Shown here piece after piece: positions 22,112-34,100 of a stretch of 64,000 nucleotides of DNA. Within the stretch, counting starts at the first letter, position 1. The number at the start of each line of letters is the position of its first letter. Below the pieces are notes generated by a model. It was not told the origin of the DNA, did not search any database, and saw nothing but the letters and a program-made list of their open reading frames with translations. The stretch spans positions 12,445,921 through 12,509,920 of the forward strand of contig NC_081543.1 of assembly GCF_901000735.1 (NCBI RefSeq), written 5' to 3'. Source of the stretch: Corylus avellana. Its lineage: Eukaryota > Streptophyta > Magnoliopsida > Fagales > Betulaceae. The translations under genes were made by a program, and so were the position numbers.

Positions 22112-23032
22112 AGGCTCCTTTTGTTTCAGTATAAAATGATTTTCAGAAAATGTTTTTCGTATTTTCGGGTGTTTGGTGGGACGGAAAATATTTTCAGTTT
22201 GACCAAAAAAACCTCTTTAATTTTCGGAAAATAGCTTGCATTTTTGAAAACTATAAACTATTTTTCGAGTTTGAGCATCTCATTCTTAAATTGACGGACT
22301 TAGACAAGACATTGCTGAGACTTTGCCAAGACACTACCGGGACTTGGTCCAAGACACTGGCTGGACACCACTGGGACATTGTCGAGACCCGATTGAGACA
22401 TCATCAGGAACCTGTCGGGACTCAATTGGGTCCCAATCAGGACTCGATCGAGACCTGGTCAAGACACTAGCAGGACACCACCGGAACATCGTCGGGACCC
22501 TGCCGGGACCCGATCGGGACCCCACTGAGACCCCGTTGGGATCCAATCGTGACACTGTCGAGAACTTGTTAGGACATCGCCTGGACTCGACTGGGACCCA
22601 ACCATGACCTAACTGGGACACTTTTTGGACCCGGTTAGAAGACCGCCAGGACCCGACCGGGACACTGTATAGACTCATTTAGAACATTGCCGGGACCTCG
22701 CCAAGACACTACTGGGACTCGGTTAGGACTCGGTCGAGACTCGCCAAGACTCAACCAGGACCCCGCAGAGACCTGACGACCTGACGAGGACACTACCAAA
22801 ACCCCATAGGGACCCGGTAAGGAGCCACTGTGCAGGACCTGGTTAGGACACCGCAGAGACTCGGTTGGTACTCAGTTAGGACATGGCCGAGATCTGATCA
22901 GGACATTTTCATAATTTATAGTTTAATATGATTGAATGAAATATATATATATATATTGATTTTTCGTACGTGTCAAACACCGGAAAATCTCTTTTCAAGA
23001 AATTGCTTTCTGCTGAAAACATTTTAAACAAT
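22112..23032. mobile_element. Non-autonomous element carrying an 11-bp minisatellite array (copy 2)
   Basis: The left end has TTCAGAAAATGTTTTTCGTA, GGGTGTTTGGTGGGACGGAA and TTTGACCAAAAAAACC, close to the ends of the element at 4270-5505. The right end, inverted, has AAAATGTTTTCAGCAGAAA and TTTTCCGGTGTTTGACACG. Between about 22,310 and 22,905 runs an 11-bp tandem repeat of some 50 units (consensus near GGACNCNRTCR: GGACCCGATCG, GGACACTGTCG, GGACTCGACTG). Only a few units break the register. Unlike copy 1 there is no reversed half. No reading frame is real: the long frames here follow from the 11-bp period. Confidence 0.7.
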
Positions 23033-23054
23033 TAGAGCTTTAATTTACAAATTG

Positions 23055-23085
<31 letters not shown>

Positions 23086-23351
23086 TCATGTGATTTCAAC
23101 ATCAAATGATATTGTTGAAATCATGTATATAAAAATTACATGTTTTATTAAAAATGTCCGTGATAATCACGTTCATTTTAAATATATATATCAACTAAAT
23201 TTAAAGAAATTTCCAGAAAAGAAAACTGTCGTTATAAATGTAATTAACTAGCTAGTACTAGTGGAACAGCTGTCGTCGTAGTACGTAAGTATCAACAACA
23301 CCAGAGAAAAAGGATGTTAATTGTCTGGTTAAGTCTTCCAAGTAACGTGAT

Positions 23352-23385
<34 letters not shown>

Positions 23386-26300
23386 CTTATACCGTTAAAA
23401 ACCAAATACAAACAGCTAGCCATTAATTACATTCAAATTTGCCGTAACAGACACTCCCTCTTTCAGAAAAAAAAAAAGAACTTTTAGGAAGTTTCCAGGA
23501 TGTCAAAGGGATAAACATATCGACTTTGGTTATTTCTTTCTTTCTTCTGTTTTCTATGTTTCTCCCATTCTTGTTTTCATCGAAAGAAACATATAAAAGT
23601 GATGACAAATATTAATTATGATCATACAAGAAACCAAGTTTGATAAGCAAAGCTCAGAAACTTCGACATGGCGTGATTTGCAGTCAACAGGTCATTTCTT
23701 TTCAACTCCCCCATGCTTTTTTAATCATTTTTATTTTTATTTTTATGTTTTTTTCCATGCAATAGTGGCTTGTCAATGAAGCCAATGATGTAAGAAGATT
23801 GAAAAAACCATTTGGCATTTCTTAGTGTCTTTTTCTAGGCCCCTTGACGAGTGGTATAGCTATTATGTCACCCTCTTTGAACAGCGTATGAAAACCCTTC
23901 AATTTAGATATCACACGGCTTCGGTCAAAACCAAACTAACTAAGATTCTAGGAAATGTCAAAGATTTTAGGAAGTGCCAAACATGCCCTAACGATATGGA
24001 TGAGTTGTTCAATATTTATTTATATTATATTAATGGTCGACAAATGCCCAACTGCACTTTATGCGTACAAACGGTACAATCACACTAGAAAGCTGCCAAC
24101 AAAGGAATATAAGTACTTAATTATGGGGTCCGTCTCAACTCGTTATAACACTGTATACTGAAAAATTATAATTCAATTCATTTAACTAAATGATAAAAAT
24201 TTTTAATTTTTAATTATTAATTTTGTGTTGGATTTGTGCTGGATTTAAAGGTCGTATAAAAAATTATCAACCATAAATGCTGTGTGTCGTGTTCAAACCT
24301 TTAGGTGTATCGATGCATGCATGATTATGAGATTATATAGGTTAATCTTAACCCGATCCATTAAATTAAACGGGTTAAATTATTCAACCATAACTTGTTA
24401 ATGTTGTGTTGGGTTCTTATCGGATTCGTGGATCGTGTCAGAATTTGACAATCCTAAATTATAACTCAATGCCCAGGGGAATGAATACCTTCAAGATTAA
24501 GAAAAATGCTTATAGGTACCCTAATCTCTGCACATACAAAATTAAGTTTCAGCTTCAGTGAGACAAATAGCAGTTTTGGGTCAATGATGTTTAGGTAAAT
24601 GTTTGGTTTTGTAAAAAGAATATGTCAGCATAAATTGGCCAGTTAAATCTGTTGTATTTTTAAGCATAGGCTCTATTAATAAAGAAATTAATCAGGTGCA
24701 TGCCCGAGGTCAATGAGCACAATTAGAATGTAAATGTTACTTTTTTTCAAAAATTGATCACCTACCTCTGTGGTATATATTAAAGTATTCCTCTTAGAGG
24801 GGATTTTGTCCCAAAAAAAAAAAAAAAACTATTTTAAGAACTTATAATTCGTATATATATATATTTTATATATTTTTCTGAGGACAAAATATTTGTACTT
24901 ACATGTGATAGCTAGAGTGCAGTCATCCCTGACTCGATCAGATTTGAACTTATTAGCTCGTTTAATTATTTTGATCACATGTTTACTATTTTGTATGAAT
25001 AAAATTCAACTTCATTGACAAAACTTAATTAATATTGTATTTGGAGTCCAAAAGATTGAAGATGAGTTGGTAAATGGATGATCAACAATGCAAAGGAACA
25101 TTGGTAGAGCAGTTAGAGCCTGCTTTATTTTATTATTATTATTATTATTAAAGAATTATATAAGTTGGCATAATATAATTAATTACTACGATTTCGGATT
25201 GTCAAAATAATTAGAAAATGACAAATTTGATGAGAGCATGCATGAGGACTAGAAAACTGTATTGGAAGAATTAAAAGAAGCAGCCTATAATGTTAATTAC
25301 CTTATAATGATGTTGGATATATGACTCAACATTCAAAATTCACCTCGATCACAATATCTCAAAGAAGATTTTGTTAATTACCTTATATATGTATGTCTAT
25401 ATTTTTGGTTCGGGAACATTTTATAATGGAAGACGTTTAAAGAGTCTTGAATGAAGAGGGAATTAAATGGGAATGAGATAAAATAATGGACGCATTTATA
25501 ATGTCAACTCACACTAGGTTATTGCTTTAAAGCAATACTTGAGCGCATGTACTAATGCGGTGTGAAGCATCAAACTTCTGCACGTTTTAATAACCGTTAA
25601 TTATAAATTTAATCTAACGGTCAATGTTAATATATATCGAATGATCATATTTTAATGACAGTTGAATTAATTTTCCGTTAATTTCGAAATGTAAATGTCT
25701 GTTAATGAACAAACATTAAAATTGCTGAACATTATATACAGCCCACTTCATACCAGTTTTAAACACGTTGAAATTTTCTCTTTTTCTAACTCTCTCAAAA
25801 TCCAATTGCAATTTCAAAATTTCATTGCTAGTATAAAAACTCATATGGTATTCTGATTTGGTTTTGTTTTATGCGAAATGCAATCAAACTTTAGAAGTTT
25901 TCTGAACTTCATTGTATCCTGAAGAAGTATGTACTATATATAACCCAATGCAAATCAATTTATCAAAATTGATGGGAACAAATAATCTCTTAAGGAAAAT
26001 GACTCTATAACGTACCTTAGGAGCATTTATTTTTTCTGTTTTAGGTTTTGTACTAACATATATATTTGATATATAATGCAAGAACAAATATAAGAAGATA
26101 AGAACAATGATCATGTTTTCAATGATATATATATATATATATATATATACCTGAAATCCCAGCTTTCCAAAATTTTAGGTTTACAAGATAAAGAACTATT
26201 TTTAGGCATAAGAATATATATATAATGTGATATATATGGATACATCTTACATATTTGTATTAAAAGAAAATGGAGTAAATATCAATTAAAAATAAAAGTA

Positions 26301-26867
26301 AAAACATTTTCTTTTAATAATTATGTGGTACAAACATCATTGTTGTGTCTGAAGCTAGCTTCAAAGTACACGTTACAAGTAGATCATTGTCTTGGGCATA
26401 CATATGTGCCTGCTAATTAATTATTCATAATCTTTCCATAACTTCAATATCCTACAAAATTTCCCAGTACTTAACTTCAATAAAGATCAAAGTATCTCTA
26501 GAAAAGCACGCCAAATTATCGAGAGTCGTCGCTAATTAATGAGTTTTTAACGACGGCGCAAATGCGACAACCCTAGCTATAACATTAAGGCTTTTAGTGA
26601 CGACCAAACATGTTTTTCTCAATGTATCACGTTCTATCAAGTGTTGTAGGCTTGTTGTTGTAGTATTAGCATCATGGTTATATATTAATTAATGGAAATC
26701 AAATTACTGGTGGCTTTCAAAACATATGTGCTTTACGAAACCTCAGACATGGAAATTACCACCCAAATAAAAAGAAACCTGTACACTACCTAATCCTGAT
26801 TTTTGCTGAAAATGGCCAAAAGGGTCGCTAGATGGCTTTCCCCCTCATTGCCGTGCTTTTGGAAGCT
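23033..26867. other. AT-rich intergenic DNA with decayed repeats
   Basis: Holds a poly-T run at 23347-23383, a TA microsatellite at about 26,127-26,149, and at 24,160-24,460 a dispersed repeat with words such as AACGGGTTAAATTATTCAACC and GTGTTGGGTTCTTATCGG; relatives lie at 43,100-43,430 and 57,060-57,450. Around 26,520-26,660 GTCGCTAATTAATGAG / GACGGCGCAAATGCGAC looks like a CACTA-type fragment. No gene is supported. Confidence 0.4.
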
Positions 26868-27215
26868 ATGAATATCATATGAAAAAGAAAGAATGATAAT
26901 GACATCATCATTTGAATCATATATATCTCCCCCGGCCCAAGCACCTATAAAACCAGCATATTTAAGCCATATGTCTAAATTCTTTATATGAACAGAAATT
27001 TGAATGTCATATGAAAGGAAAGAATGATAATGACATCATCGTTTGAATCATCATATATATCTCCGAAGAACCTATAAATCCAGCAAGCTTAATGCAGCCA
27101 TATTTCTAAATTATTTCTATGAAAAGAAATATGAATATATCATATGAAAAGAAAGAATGATAGTGGCTTTTCATCATTTGAATCATATTATCTTCCAATT
27201 ACACTTATAAGAGGA
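26868..27215. promoter_or_regulatory. Three tandem copies of the MYB promoter module
   Basis: The segment GAATGATAATGACATCATC occurs at 26891 and 27022 and in altered form at 27155, spaced 131 and 133 bp. Each is preceded by ATATCATATGAAAAGAAA-like and followed by TTTGAATCATAT. The first two also carry CCTATAAAACCAGC or CCTATAAATCCAGC and a GCCATAT-TCTAAATT block. The same order of parts forms the real promoter at 28243-28380, so these are extra copies of the proximal promoter. No coding sequence follows them. Confidence 0.7.
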
Positions 27216-27424
27216 GTGATTCTATAAGTAAGACTTGTATTCCTTGTTCATCTCCTCAAAGGTATTACGTGACTTTGATCCAATAGTAATTTTAAAAACT
27301 ATATAACCGTTGGAGATAAAAGAAAATAATTAGAGAATTATTAACAGACTTCCTAAACCCCCCTAGTATTGATTTGAAAGAATATTTAAATAGTAAGAAA
27401 ATGATAAAGAAAGCTAATGTAGAA

Positions 27425-27574
27425 GAGTTCGTCTATAGAGTGGATGATGGTAGTCCCAACATTTGCTTAGTCTGATGTGGCCTTGTGCCACGTCCGCACC
27501 TTTAAAAAAAATTGAAATTTTAAGGTTAAAAAACTCAAAACGCATGAACTGGCATCCGCCCTATAGACGAACTC
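27425..27574. mobile_element. Small MITE upstream of the MYB gene
   Basis: A 150-bp element with inverted ends GAGTTCGTCTATAGAGTGGATG and, inverted from the right, GAGTTCGTCTATAGGGCGGATG (2 mismatches in 22). The inside has CACGTCCGCACC and an A-rich centre. Target duplication not clear. It lies between the upstream promoter copies and the working promoter. Confidence 0.65.
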
Positions 27575-27705
27575 AATGCGAGTGTATTTGAATATGAAGT
27601 GTGTTGGGGAGAGAGACACCAATGAAGTCAAACAAGAGTAAGTTAATATTATATATATTAGGACACCACTTTTAACCCAAAAACTTAAGCTAACGGGTTT
27701 GGATC

Positions 27706-28080
27706 TAGCATCTCCAGTCCAGCAGAAGTAAGCAAAATAGCTATTGAAAAAGTATAAATTTTTACTTTAACTACTTATTTTTCTATGTACACTCCATCGG
27801 ATTTTCTATTCTACTCCTCATTTTCTTTAAATATTATTTTGTGTGGGAGAGAGTGAAAGAAAGAGGAGTAGAGAGAGAAAGAGTAAAAGAAAGAAAGTGA
27901 GAGATAAAAAATAATAAACAAAGTTTATAGTGTGAATAGTGAATAGGCTAATCAGCCTATTTACCGTTCACACTAAATGAAAAAAAGTTAAATTGTTTAT
28001 TCTATTGGGGACCAAAAAACACCTATAATAGTTAAATTTAACTATTATTAGAGATTTAGCTACTCTTTTGGAAATGCACT
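27706..28080. mobile_element. MITE-like element next to the MYB promoter
   Basis: Begins TAGCATCTCCAGTCC with AAGCAAAATAGCTATTG and ends with GATTTAGCTACTCTTTTGGA then AATGCACT, an imperfect inverted pair (GCATCTCCA... against TGCATTTCCA...; AGTAGCTAAATC). GCATCTCCA...AGCTA ends are frequent in plant hAT-like MITEs. The centre has a GA-rich run and TGTGAATAGTGAATAGGC. Boundaries approximate. Confidence 0.5.
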
Positions 28081-28242
28081 AAGTATATTAACTAACCACT
28101 ACTTTTTTTTTTCTTTTTTTTTTATATATATATTTTTTCAAAGTGAAACACAAATTTCACAAGTGCATACACAACAAAGTAAAAAGTAGCTTAGTTTCCT
28201 AAATTTAAGACAAATCTAAGAAAGCTGATGGACCAGCATGCT

Positions 28243-28444
28243 TAATACAGCCTCTAAATTATTTATATCAAAAGAAATTTGAATATCATATGAAAAGAGA
28301 GAATGATAATGACATCATCATTTGAATCATATCTCTCAAAGAATCACCTATAAAACCAGCACCCATCAGCCATATCTCTAACAAGACTTGTACCTTTAAA
28401 CTCCAATATCATATCTCGACTCTCATCTCTATTTCTTCCCAAAA
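28243..28444 (+). promoter_or_regulatory. Core promoter and 5' UTR of the MYB gene
   Basis: TATA box CTATAAAAC at 28348-28356, about 90 bp before the ATG. Just upstream, GAATGATAATGACATCATCA (28301) contains TGACATCA, close to a bZIP-type TGACG/TCA site, set in the imperfect palindrome ATGAT...ATCAT. The 5' UTR is pyrimidine-rich (CTCTATTTCTTCCC) and ends CCCAAAAATG. Confidence 0.6.
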
Positions 28445-29587
28445 ATGGGTCGTTCCCCATGTTGTGATGAGGAGAAGGGTTTGAAGAAAGGGCCATGGAC
28501 GCCAGAGGAAGACCAGAAGCTTACTGATTATATTAGCAGAAATGGGCATGGAAGTTGGAAAGCTCTCCCCAAACATGCCGGCTTGAATAGGTGCGGAAAG
28601 AGTTGCAGATTAAGGTGGACGAATTACCTCAAGCCTGATATTAAGAGAGGCAAATTCTCTGAAGACGAAGAGAGAAAGATCATCAACCTTCACTCTGTTC
28701 TTGGAAACAAGTACGTATATATATATCATTTATTCTGCATGCTTGTTAGATCATTCAAAATCTTTTTATTTGACTTTTTTTTTTTTTTTGGTCGCAGGTG
28801 GTCTAGGATTGCAACACAACTTCCTGGGAGGACAGACAATGAAATCAAGAACTACTGGAATACTCATTTAAGGAAGAAACTCCTTCAAATGGGGATTGAT
28901 CCAACCACACACAAGCCAAGAACAGATCCCAACCACCTTATGAATCTCTCTATGTTGCTTGGTGCATCTGCAAACGTTGGAAATTTGATGAGTCCTTGGG
29001 GAAATGGTCTTGGTTTGCAGGCAGATCCATCTCATCTGGCGAGAATCCAACTCCTGCAAAATCTCTTGCAGGTTGTGAACACAAGCACAGCAATTCTCAA
29101 TAACCCATTTGAAGGATTTATCAATGGTTGGGGATATATGAACCCTGGAATTTTGATCCCTCAAGCACCCACCAACTCACAGGAGATTGACAATTCATTG
29201 GCAAATATTGCACAAGTTGATAATATTGGTGTCAAAAACAGCAGCTTGAGTGAGAATCCATTGATGCCTGCATTGGTTTCTGAACCTCCTTTGACTGATC
29301 ATCAACCAAATCAATTCTCAACCTCCATCTTTGAGGATTGGGAGAAACTCATGGATGATGAAACAAGTGACTCCTACTGGAAAGATATGTTGGAGTAGGT
29401 TCTTGTCTCTCAAATATTTTATTTTATTTTCTAATTCCTTTATGGTCTATTTATTTATTTATTTGTTGGCTGGAAATGGAAGCTTCCTTTCTTTCTTTCC
29501 ACTTTTGCTGAAAATTTAATTAACATTTTCCTTAATTCTCTTTGCAGCTTTACATCCTCATCATCACCATCGCCAATGGCATGGTAG
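28445..29587 (+). CDS. R2R3-MYB transcription factor, MYB53/92/93 clade (subgroup 24)
   Basis: Exon 1 28445-28710 and exon 2 from 28798 encode both MYB repeats: R2 tryptophans W18, W38, W58; R3 with F71 in place of the first tryptophan, then W90 and W109. The intron normal in R2 is absent; only the R3 one (after GNK) is present. [20 protein letters not shown] and the C-terminal SDSYWKD are features of the subgroup that controls suberin and root barrier genes (from memory). If translation runs on past 29394 it stops at TAG 29396-29398 (288 residues). A better model uses the GTAGGT donor at 29395 and the TTTGCAG acceptor ending 29547, adding exon 3 29548-29587 and the ending [13 protein letters not shown] (300 residues, total 903 nt in frame). 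A nuclear DNA-binding regulator is expected. Confidence 0.88.
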
Positions 29588-29599
29588 AGCACCTGGCCT

Positions 29600-30260
29600 A
29601 TGTTTCAACTGAAGTATCATAAACATGAGTTCCACGCTGGAAATATTATTGGTTCATTCATGATTATTCTTGTATGTTAGATTTTTTTTTTTTTTTTTTT
29701 TTTGTTTTTTTTGCTACCTTTATTCACAGGATACATGTAAACCTCTTTTTCCTCACAAAGTGTTCGTTGTATTGAATCCTTTGATTTTTTTTTTTTTTTT
29801 TTTTTTCTATGTATAATAGTTGATAATTCTCCCTATGCAACTTTATGTTCAAGTTTCTTTTGGCGACTAATAACATCCAAATCATATACGGCCAACATGT
29901 TGTAAGTTGTATTTAACTTCCGTTAGAATATTAATCAAATGATTAAATTTATCATTTCTTATTAATTAATTTAAACTTAAAAAAAAAAAAAACTAATGAT
30001 TTCAAATAGTATTAATTAGAATAAGCTTTTGGAACGATTGATGTAGCAAATTACCTCCGCGATATGGTATCAGAGAATGTTCTAAATTCTAAACTTATTT
30101 CCGTCATTCACCACTTATTGAGAGAGAGAGAGAGAGAAAGAGAAAGAGTTTGAGTTTACATGTGAGAAAGAGTGTTAAAGTATTAATTAAATAATTAAAT
30201 TAATTATTTCTTAATTATCGGCTTAAACTTTTAAAATAAGTGGTAATTTAACAACATTCT
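29600..30260. repeat. MYB 3' UTR, then two copies of a dispersed LTR-like repeat
   Basis: The 3' UTR has long poly-T runs (29679-29712, 29786-29806). From about 29,925 TTAGAATATTAATCAAATGA ... TAAACTT ... TGGTATCAGAG (30,095) and again from about 30,175 GTGTTAAAGTATTAATTAAA ... TTTAAAATAAGTGGTAATTTAA are two members of one family. Relatives lie at 48,040-48,200 and 52,500-52,615. TGGTATCAGAG is the initiator-Met primer site, so the family is likely an LTR end. A (GA)n run lies at about 30,119-30,137. Confidence 0.5.
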
Positions 30261-33200
30261 CGTCATTCATTTGTTGGACATCAAAGCAAGAGACCTCTAG
30301 GAACATGAAGAGAAACAACAGATGCAAGAAGGAAATTGCAATTTGAAAATGATTTTTTAGGTACGTGAGAAAAGCACATAATCTTAAAACCTAGAGATAT
30401 TGTGTGCTACGGATAACATGTTGATTAAGATTTTGACCTTTTTGTAGCATAGCAAAGTCAACCATGTCACCGCCACTTCACCCTAATTGAGGAAAAAAAT
30501 CCCCCTTGATGTCTCTTACAGCTCTTAAGAGTGTAATATCAAATGATGAACAAAGGAGACAAAGCTCTTAAGAGAGTGATATAATGATTTATTATTCAGA
30601 TTATTAGTTATGCATAATTGTCACCATTAGATAAGATTAATTGTTTACGTGTAATACAAGCCTCTAACTGCAAAACCTACAAGTACCTATCAATAGCCAC
30701 CCAAGTTTGAGTTCAATTTTTACTCTTTTAACCGCCACATTTTAGGTGAGGATTTAGGTAGATTCAGTAACCAGTAATTAAATGAGAGAGACTATTAAGC
30801 AATCCCTCTTTAATACGCTATTGAGTTCTAGCCATGAGGATATATGCATAGAGGTGTACGTAGAAGGTTCTTTGTTGATCTTAGGATCTCACATTTATAA
30901 ATAAAATAAAAAGGGTTAAATCCAAATTTGGCCCACGCGATTTTAATTTGTATCAATTACTAGTTCTTCGGTTTTCAAAAGTGATAAAATTAGCCATTGA
31001 GCTTTCTGGCAGTGTAAAATCATTCCATCTGTCCACTTTTGTTGGTGAGTTGTTTGCCACGTATACCAAAAAACCAATCGATCCAATCTCGTTGCTTTGC
31101 AAGGTTGATTCTCCTCTTGCTTTGCAAGGCTGCTACTAGGGTTTTGAAACCTCAAAGCTTATATTAATTATGGAATTTGGACTATATATTAAGTATAGAG
31201 AGAAAAGAAAACATGAATAAGGGTCAAAAGCACTTGAACAAATCAAGAAACCTAAAGAAAAATAAAAGTATTTCATATTCTTCTTTTTTCCTAATTAAAA
31301 AAAGAAAGAAAGAAAGAAATTTCATATTCTAAAAATAATACGTAAAAGTGGTGCTTACATGTGGAGATATATCACTCAATGGAGTTTTGAATAATTCCAT
31401 GTTAAGTCTTAAGCCGCCTCACATAAACCCATTAAAAATTAATGATGGTACGTGGTACCAGCCTCATCTTCCATGTTATTATCAACTAAACAAATTGCTT
31501 TTCTTGACGTTGCAAATAGGGAAAAGCGGTTTTATTTCAAAATGATTGTTTTTATTTTTAGGAGAAACTTCACAATTTGAAAAGACCATTAAGTTATCAC
31601 TAAGTTGAAAAGACCTCTTCAAATTTCAAAACCTCTTAATTTCACCACTAAACTTTTAATTTGATGCAATCTACCCATTTATGTCAGTTTCTAGACAAGT
31701 TGTGTTTAATATGCAAGTTATTGACTACTTCACCCGTATAAACCCATGTGTTGCTTAAGGAAAAGATTCATCAAGCCAATATCGGAACAGAAAGTGTCCC
31801 CTAAGATTCAGCAGCTTTAATTTCCCCATGACTTGAGGGGTTCCTACTCCTTGTGGGGAACAATTGCCTTACCACTAATAGACCTATGAAGAGGGTTAAG
31901 AGTACACTCAATATTCACTCTGTTACAATTATTTTCAACCATATGCTTTTCTGACTTTAGTGTTAGAGTATTCTTGCTGGTATCCCTAGCGAGTCACCCT
32001 TTGCTCCTTTGATTTGCAAGTACCCGATTGGGTCGGGGGCAACGGTCATACTATATCATCAACACCTGTAATCACAAAAAAACTCATCAAAACAAATGCT
32101 ACACAAGAGAGATACGTAACAGGGAAGAAAAAAGGGCTTGTGAATGGGATCAATGTTAGTCAAAGGGGACAAAAAGTAGTAGTATATCTATAAACTTAAC
32201 CACTCTAGCTCGCTCCTAGCTTCTTCATTTTCCCATTCCTCTTCCCATTTTTCAAATGATGAGGACATCTCGGCTTAGACTAAAGAGTAATTTTCCCTAT
32301 ATGCTTCCTTCTTTAATTTCCAATTCATCAAAACCCAATAGGAGAAAGTTAGCTAGCAAGCAGCCGTCTTCCACTTTTCTTTCTCTCTTCTCTTCGATCT
32401 TTTCCTATCTACCCAAGCCTGCCAAGTGTAGGAATTGTAATTGCACAGTGCATAAAGAAGAGCCTATATATCAACATCTCCACCCTTGAGGAAGCATTTC
32501 AAACACCCTATTGCTGCCATCACCATCAGCCTTGGAGCTTTTGGTACGAATATTCTGCGACGGATTGATTGAAAGAAGGCCAAGGGGGGAAAAGCGATGG
32601 TGTTTTAAAAAGTGAACAAGAATGGAGATAATAATCATAATATCATGACTTTGTGTACATTATTTGGTTTGGAAAATTTGGTGATTACATATGTAATAAT
32701 CATGTAACCTTCTTTCCTCCAAGGAAGATAATAATTGACATTAACATAGAAAGAAAAATTGAAAAGAAAAAAAAAATGTGGATGGGGTTGGGGGAACCAC
32801 TCTTGGTACCCAAAATGGTGGACTATCCACCTTTAAATCTTCGATGCTCAAAGAGGATGGTCAAACTACCCACAATGGCTTTGGTGAGAGCGTCAAACAA
32901 CTCCCAAAGGCAATAAGGATAGTTAGGGAGCATTGGGAGAGCCATAAAATCATTATCATTAAAAAATTTAGAAACGTGTTTTTAAAAAAAGTCGCTCTTT
33001 ATTTTGTTTCAACTTTTCACTTATAGTTTGAAACTTTGAACCAAGAAAGTTTTCAAAACTTCTGTTTGGGGCCATTTTGAAAAGTAAAAAACACATTTAG
33101 GGACCATTGGCCCATCCAATTCAAGAGTTCGTTAAGAGAAAAATTTAGGGACCATTTTTCCCCTCTCCCACTTTGAATAAAAAAAAATTAAAAAAATTAA

Positions 33201-34100
33201 AAAAAGAGAAATTTTTTTTTTAGAACTTTTGAATGGCCATGGCCCTTCTGTCCCCCAAGACACTCTGTCACTGTTGGGAGAGAGTAATTTTATAATGGTT
33301 GAAGTAATTTGATACGTTTTAAACTTTAAAAAATAATGTAGGGTTAAAATAGCGAGAGTTAACCACTAACCACTTACATATATAACGACGTTGTAAGTAG
33401 TAGAGTATTACCTTAGAAACGACGTCGGTTTGCTTTTTTTAAAAAAAAATTTTCTTTTAATCGGCAGTTATTAAGTGCGGTTAGCCAATTTTATTAACCG
33501 CTTAGGCAATTGCAGTTAGCGATTTTAGTCAATAACCACTAACCGTAACCACATTTTCACCCTTAAAAAACTGATTAATAAAGTGACAACTATATGGACC
33601 TCTACAGTACTTTTCCCTTATATATATATATATATATATAAGCCACACAAAAAATAATTTAATAATTAAAACCGAGTCCAGTAGATTCTTGGGCTATAGG
33701 CCAAGAAAATGGCTGCCTGAAAGGATGGCGATTTGTGAAGCAGGAAGCATGCAGGATTTTGGTTAAGGCGACTCTACTGCTTATAGAGGTACGCATTGCC
33801 TGTACACTTGGACCGCCATGACCTGCGCTTATAATTAGCCCTTAGTCATGGGAATCAGTTAAAAAGCAGAGAGGCACGAGTTGATTCGAAAATCCTTTTG
33901 CTGCACCTTGACGCAAGCCTCCCCTTGGAAATGCTTGCTTTGGGAATATGCCTGGGAAGGTCGTCACCCACGCGTGACGAATCTATTTCCAAAGCCTGCA
34001 ACCAAAAAAGTCATATAATTTAGGCCATCTTTACATGACAAGAATTAAGAATTCCCTCAATAATTTGGGTTTGATAGGAGGATCCATCTTGTTATTAATA
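30261..34100. other. Intergenic, no confident gene
   Basis: Contains a GGGTTAAATCCAAATTTGG repeat start near 30,912, a fold-back-like AAACTTCACAATTTGAAAAG block at about 31,565, and at 33,340-33,560 a repeat rich in GGTTAG/AACCGC words (also at 41,930-42,090). TA microsatellite at 33,620-33,640. Apart from the small frame at 32,256-32,489 nothing looks coding. Confidence 0.35.
32256..32489 (+). CDS. Candidate small protein, 77 residues, unknown
   Basis: An ATG-started frame encoding a basic, serine-rich peptide with KCRNCNCTVH near the end. It has a TATA-like TATCTATAAAC about 65 bp upstream and a CT-rich leader (CATTTTCCCATTCCTCTTCCC). These favour a real transcript, but the protein matches nothing I know and has no clear signal peptide. 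It may equally be chance sequence or an exon of a longer gene. Confidence 0.2.
   Translation: MMRTSRLRLKSNFPYMLPSLISNSSKPNRRKLASKQPSSTFLSLFSSIFSYLPKPAKCRNCNCTVHKEEPIYQHLHP

Noticed and set aside
22150..22678. Open frames of 94-114 codons on both strands
   Set aside because: Same artefact of the 11-bp array in the second minisatellite element.
28445..29398. A single uninterrupted 317-codon MYB frame
   Set aside because: It reads through an 87-nt intron with clean GT/AG ends that splits the R3 repeat; the spliced form restores [13 protein letters not shown].
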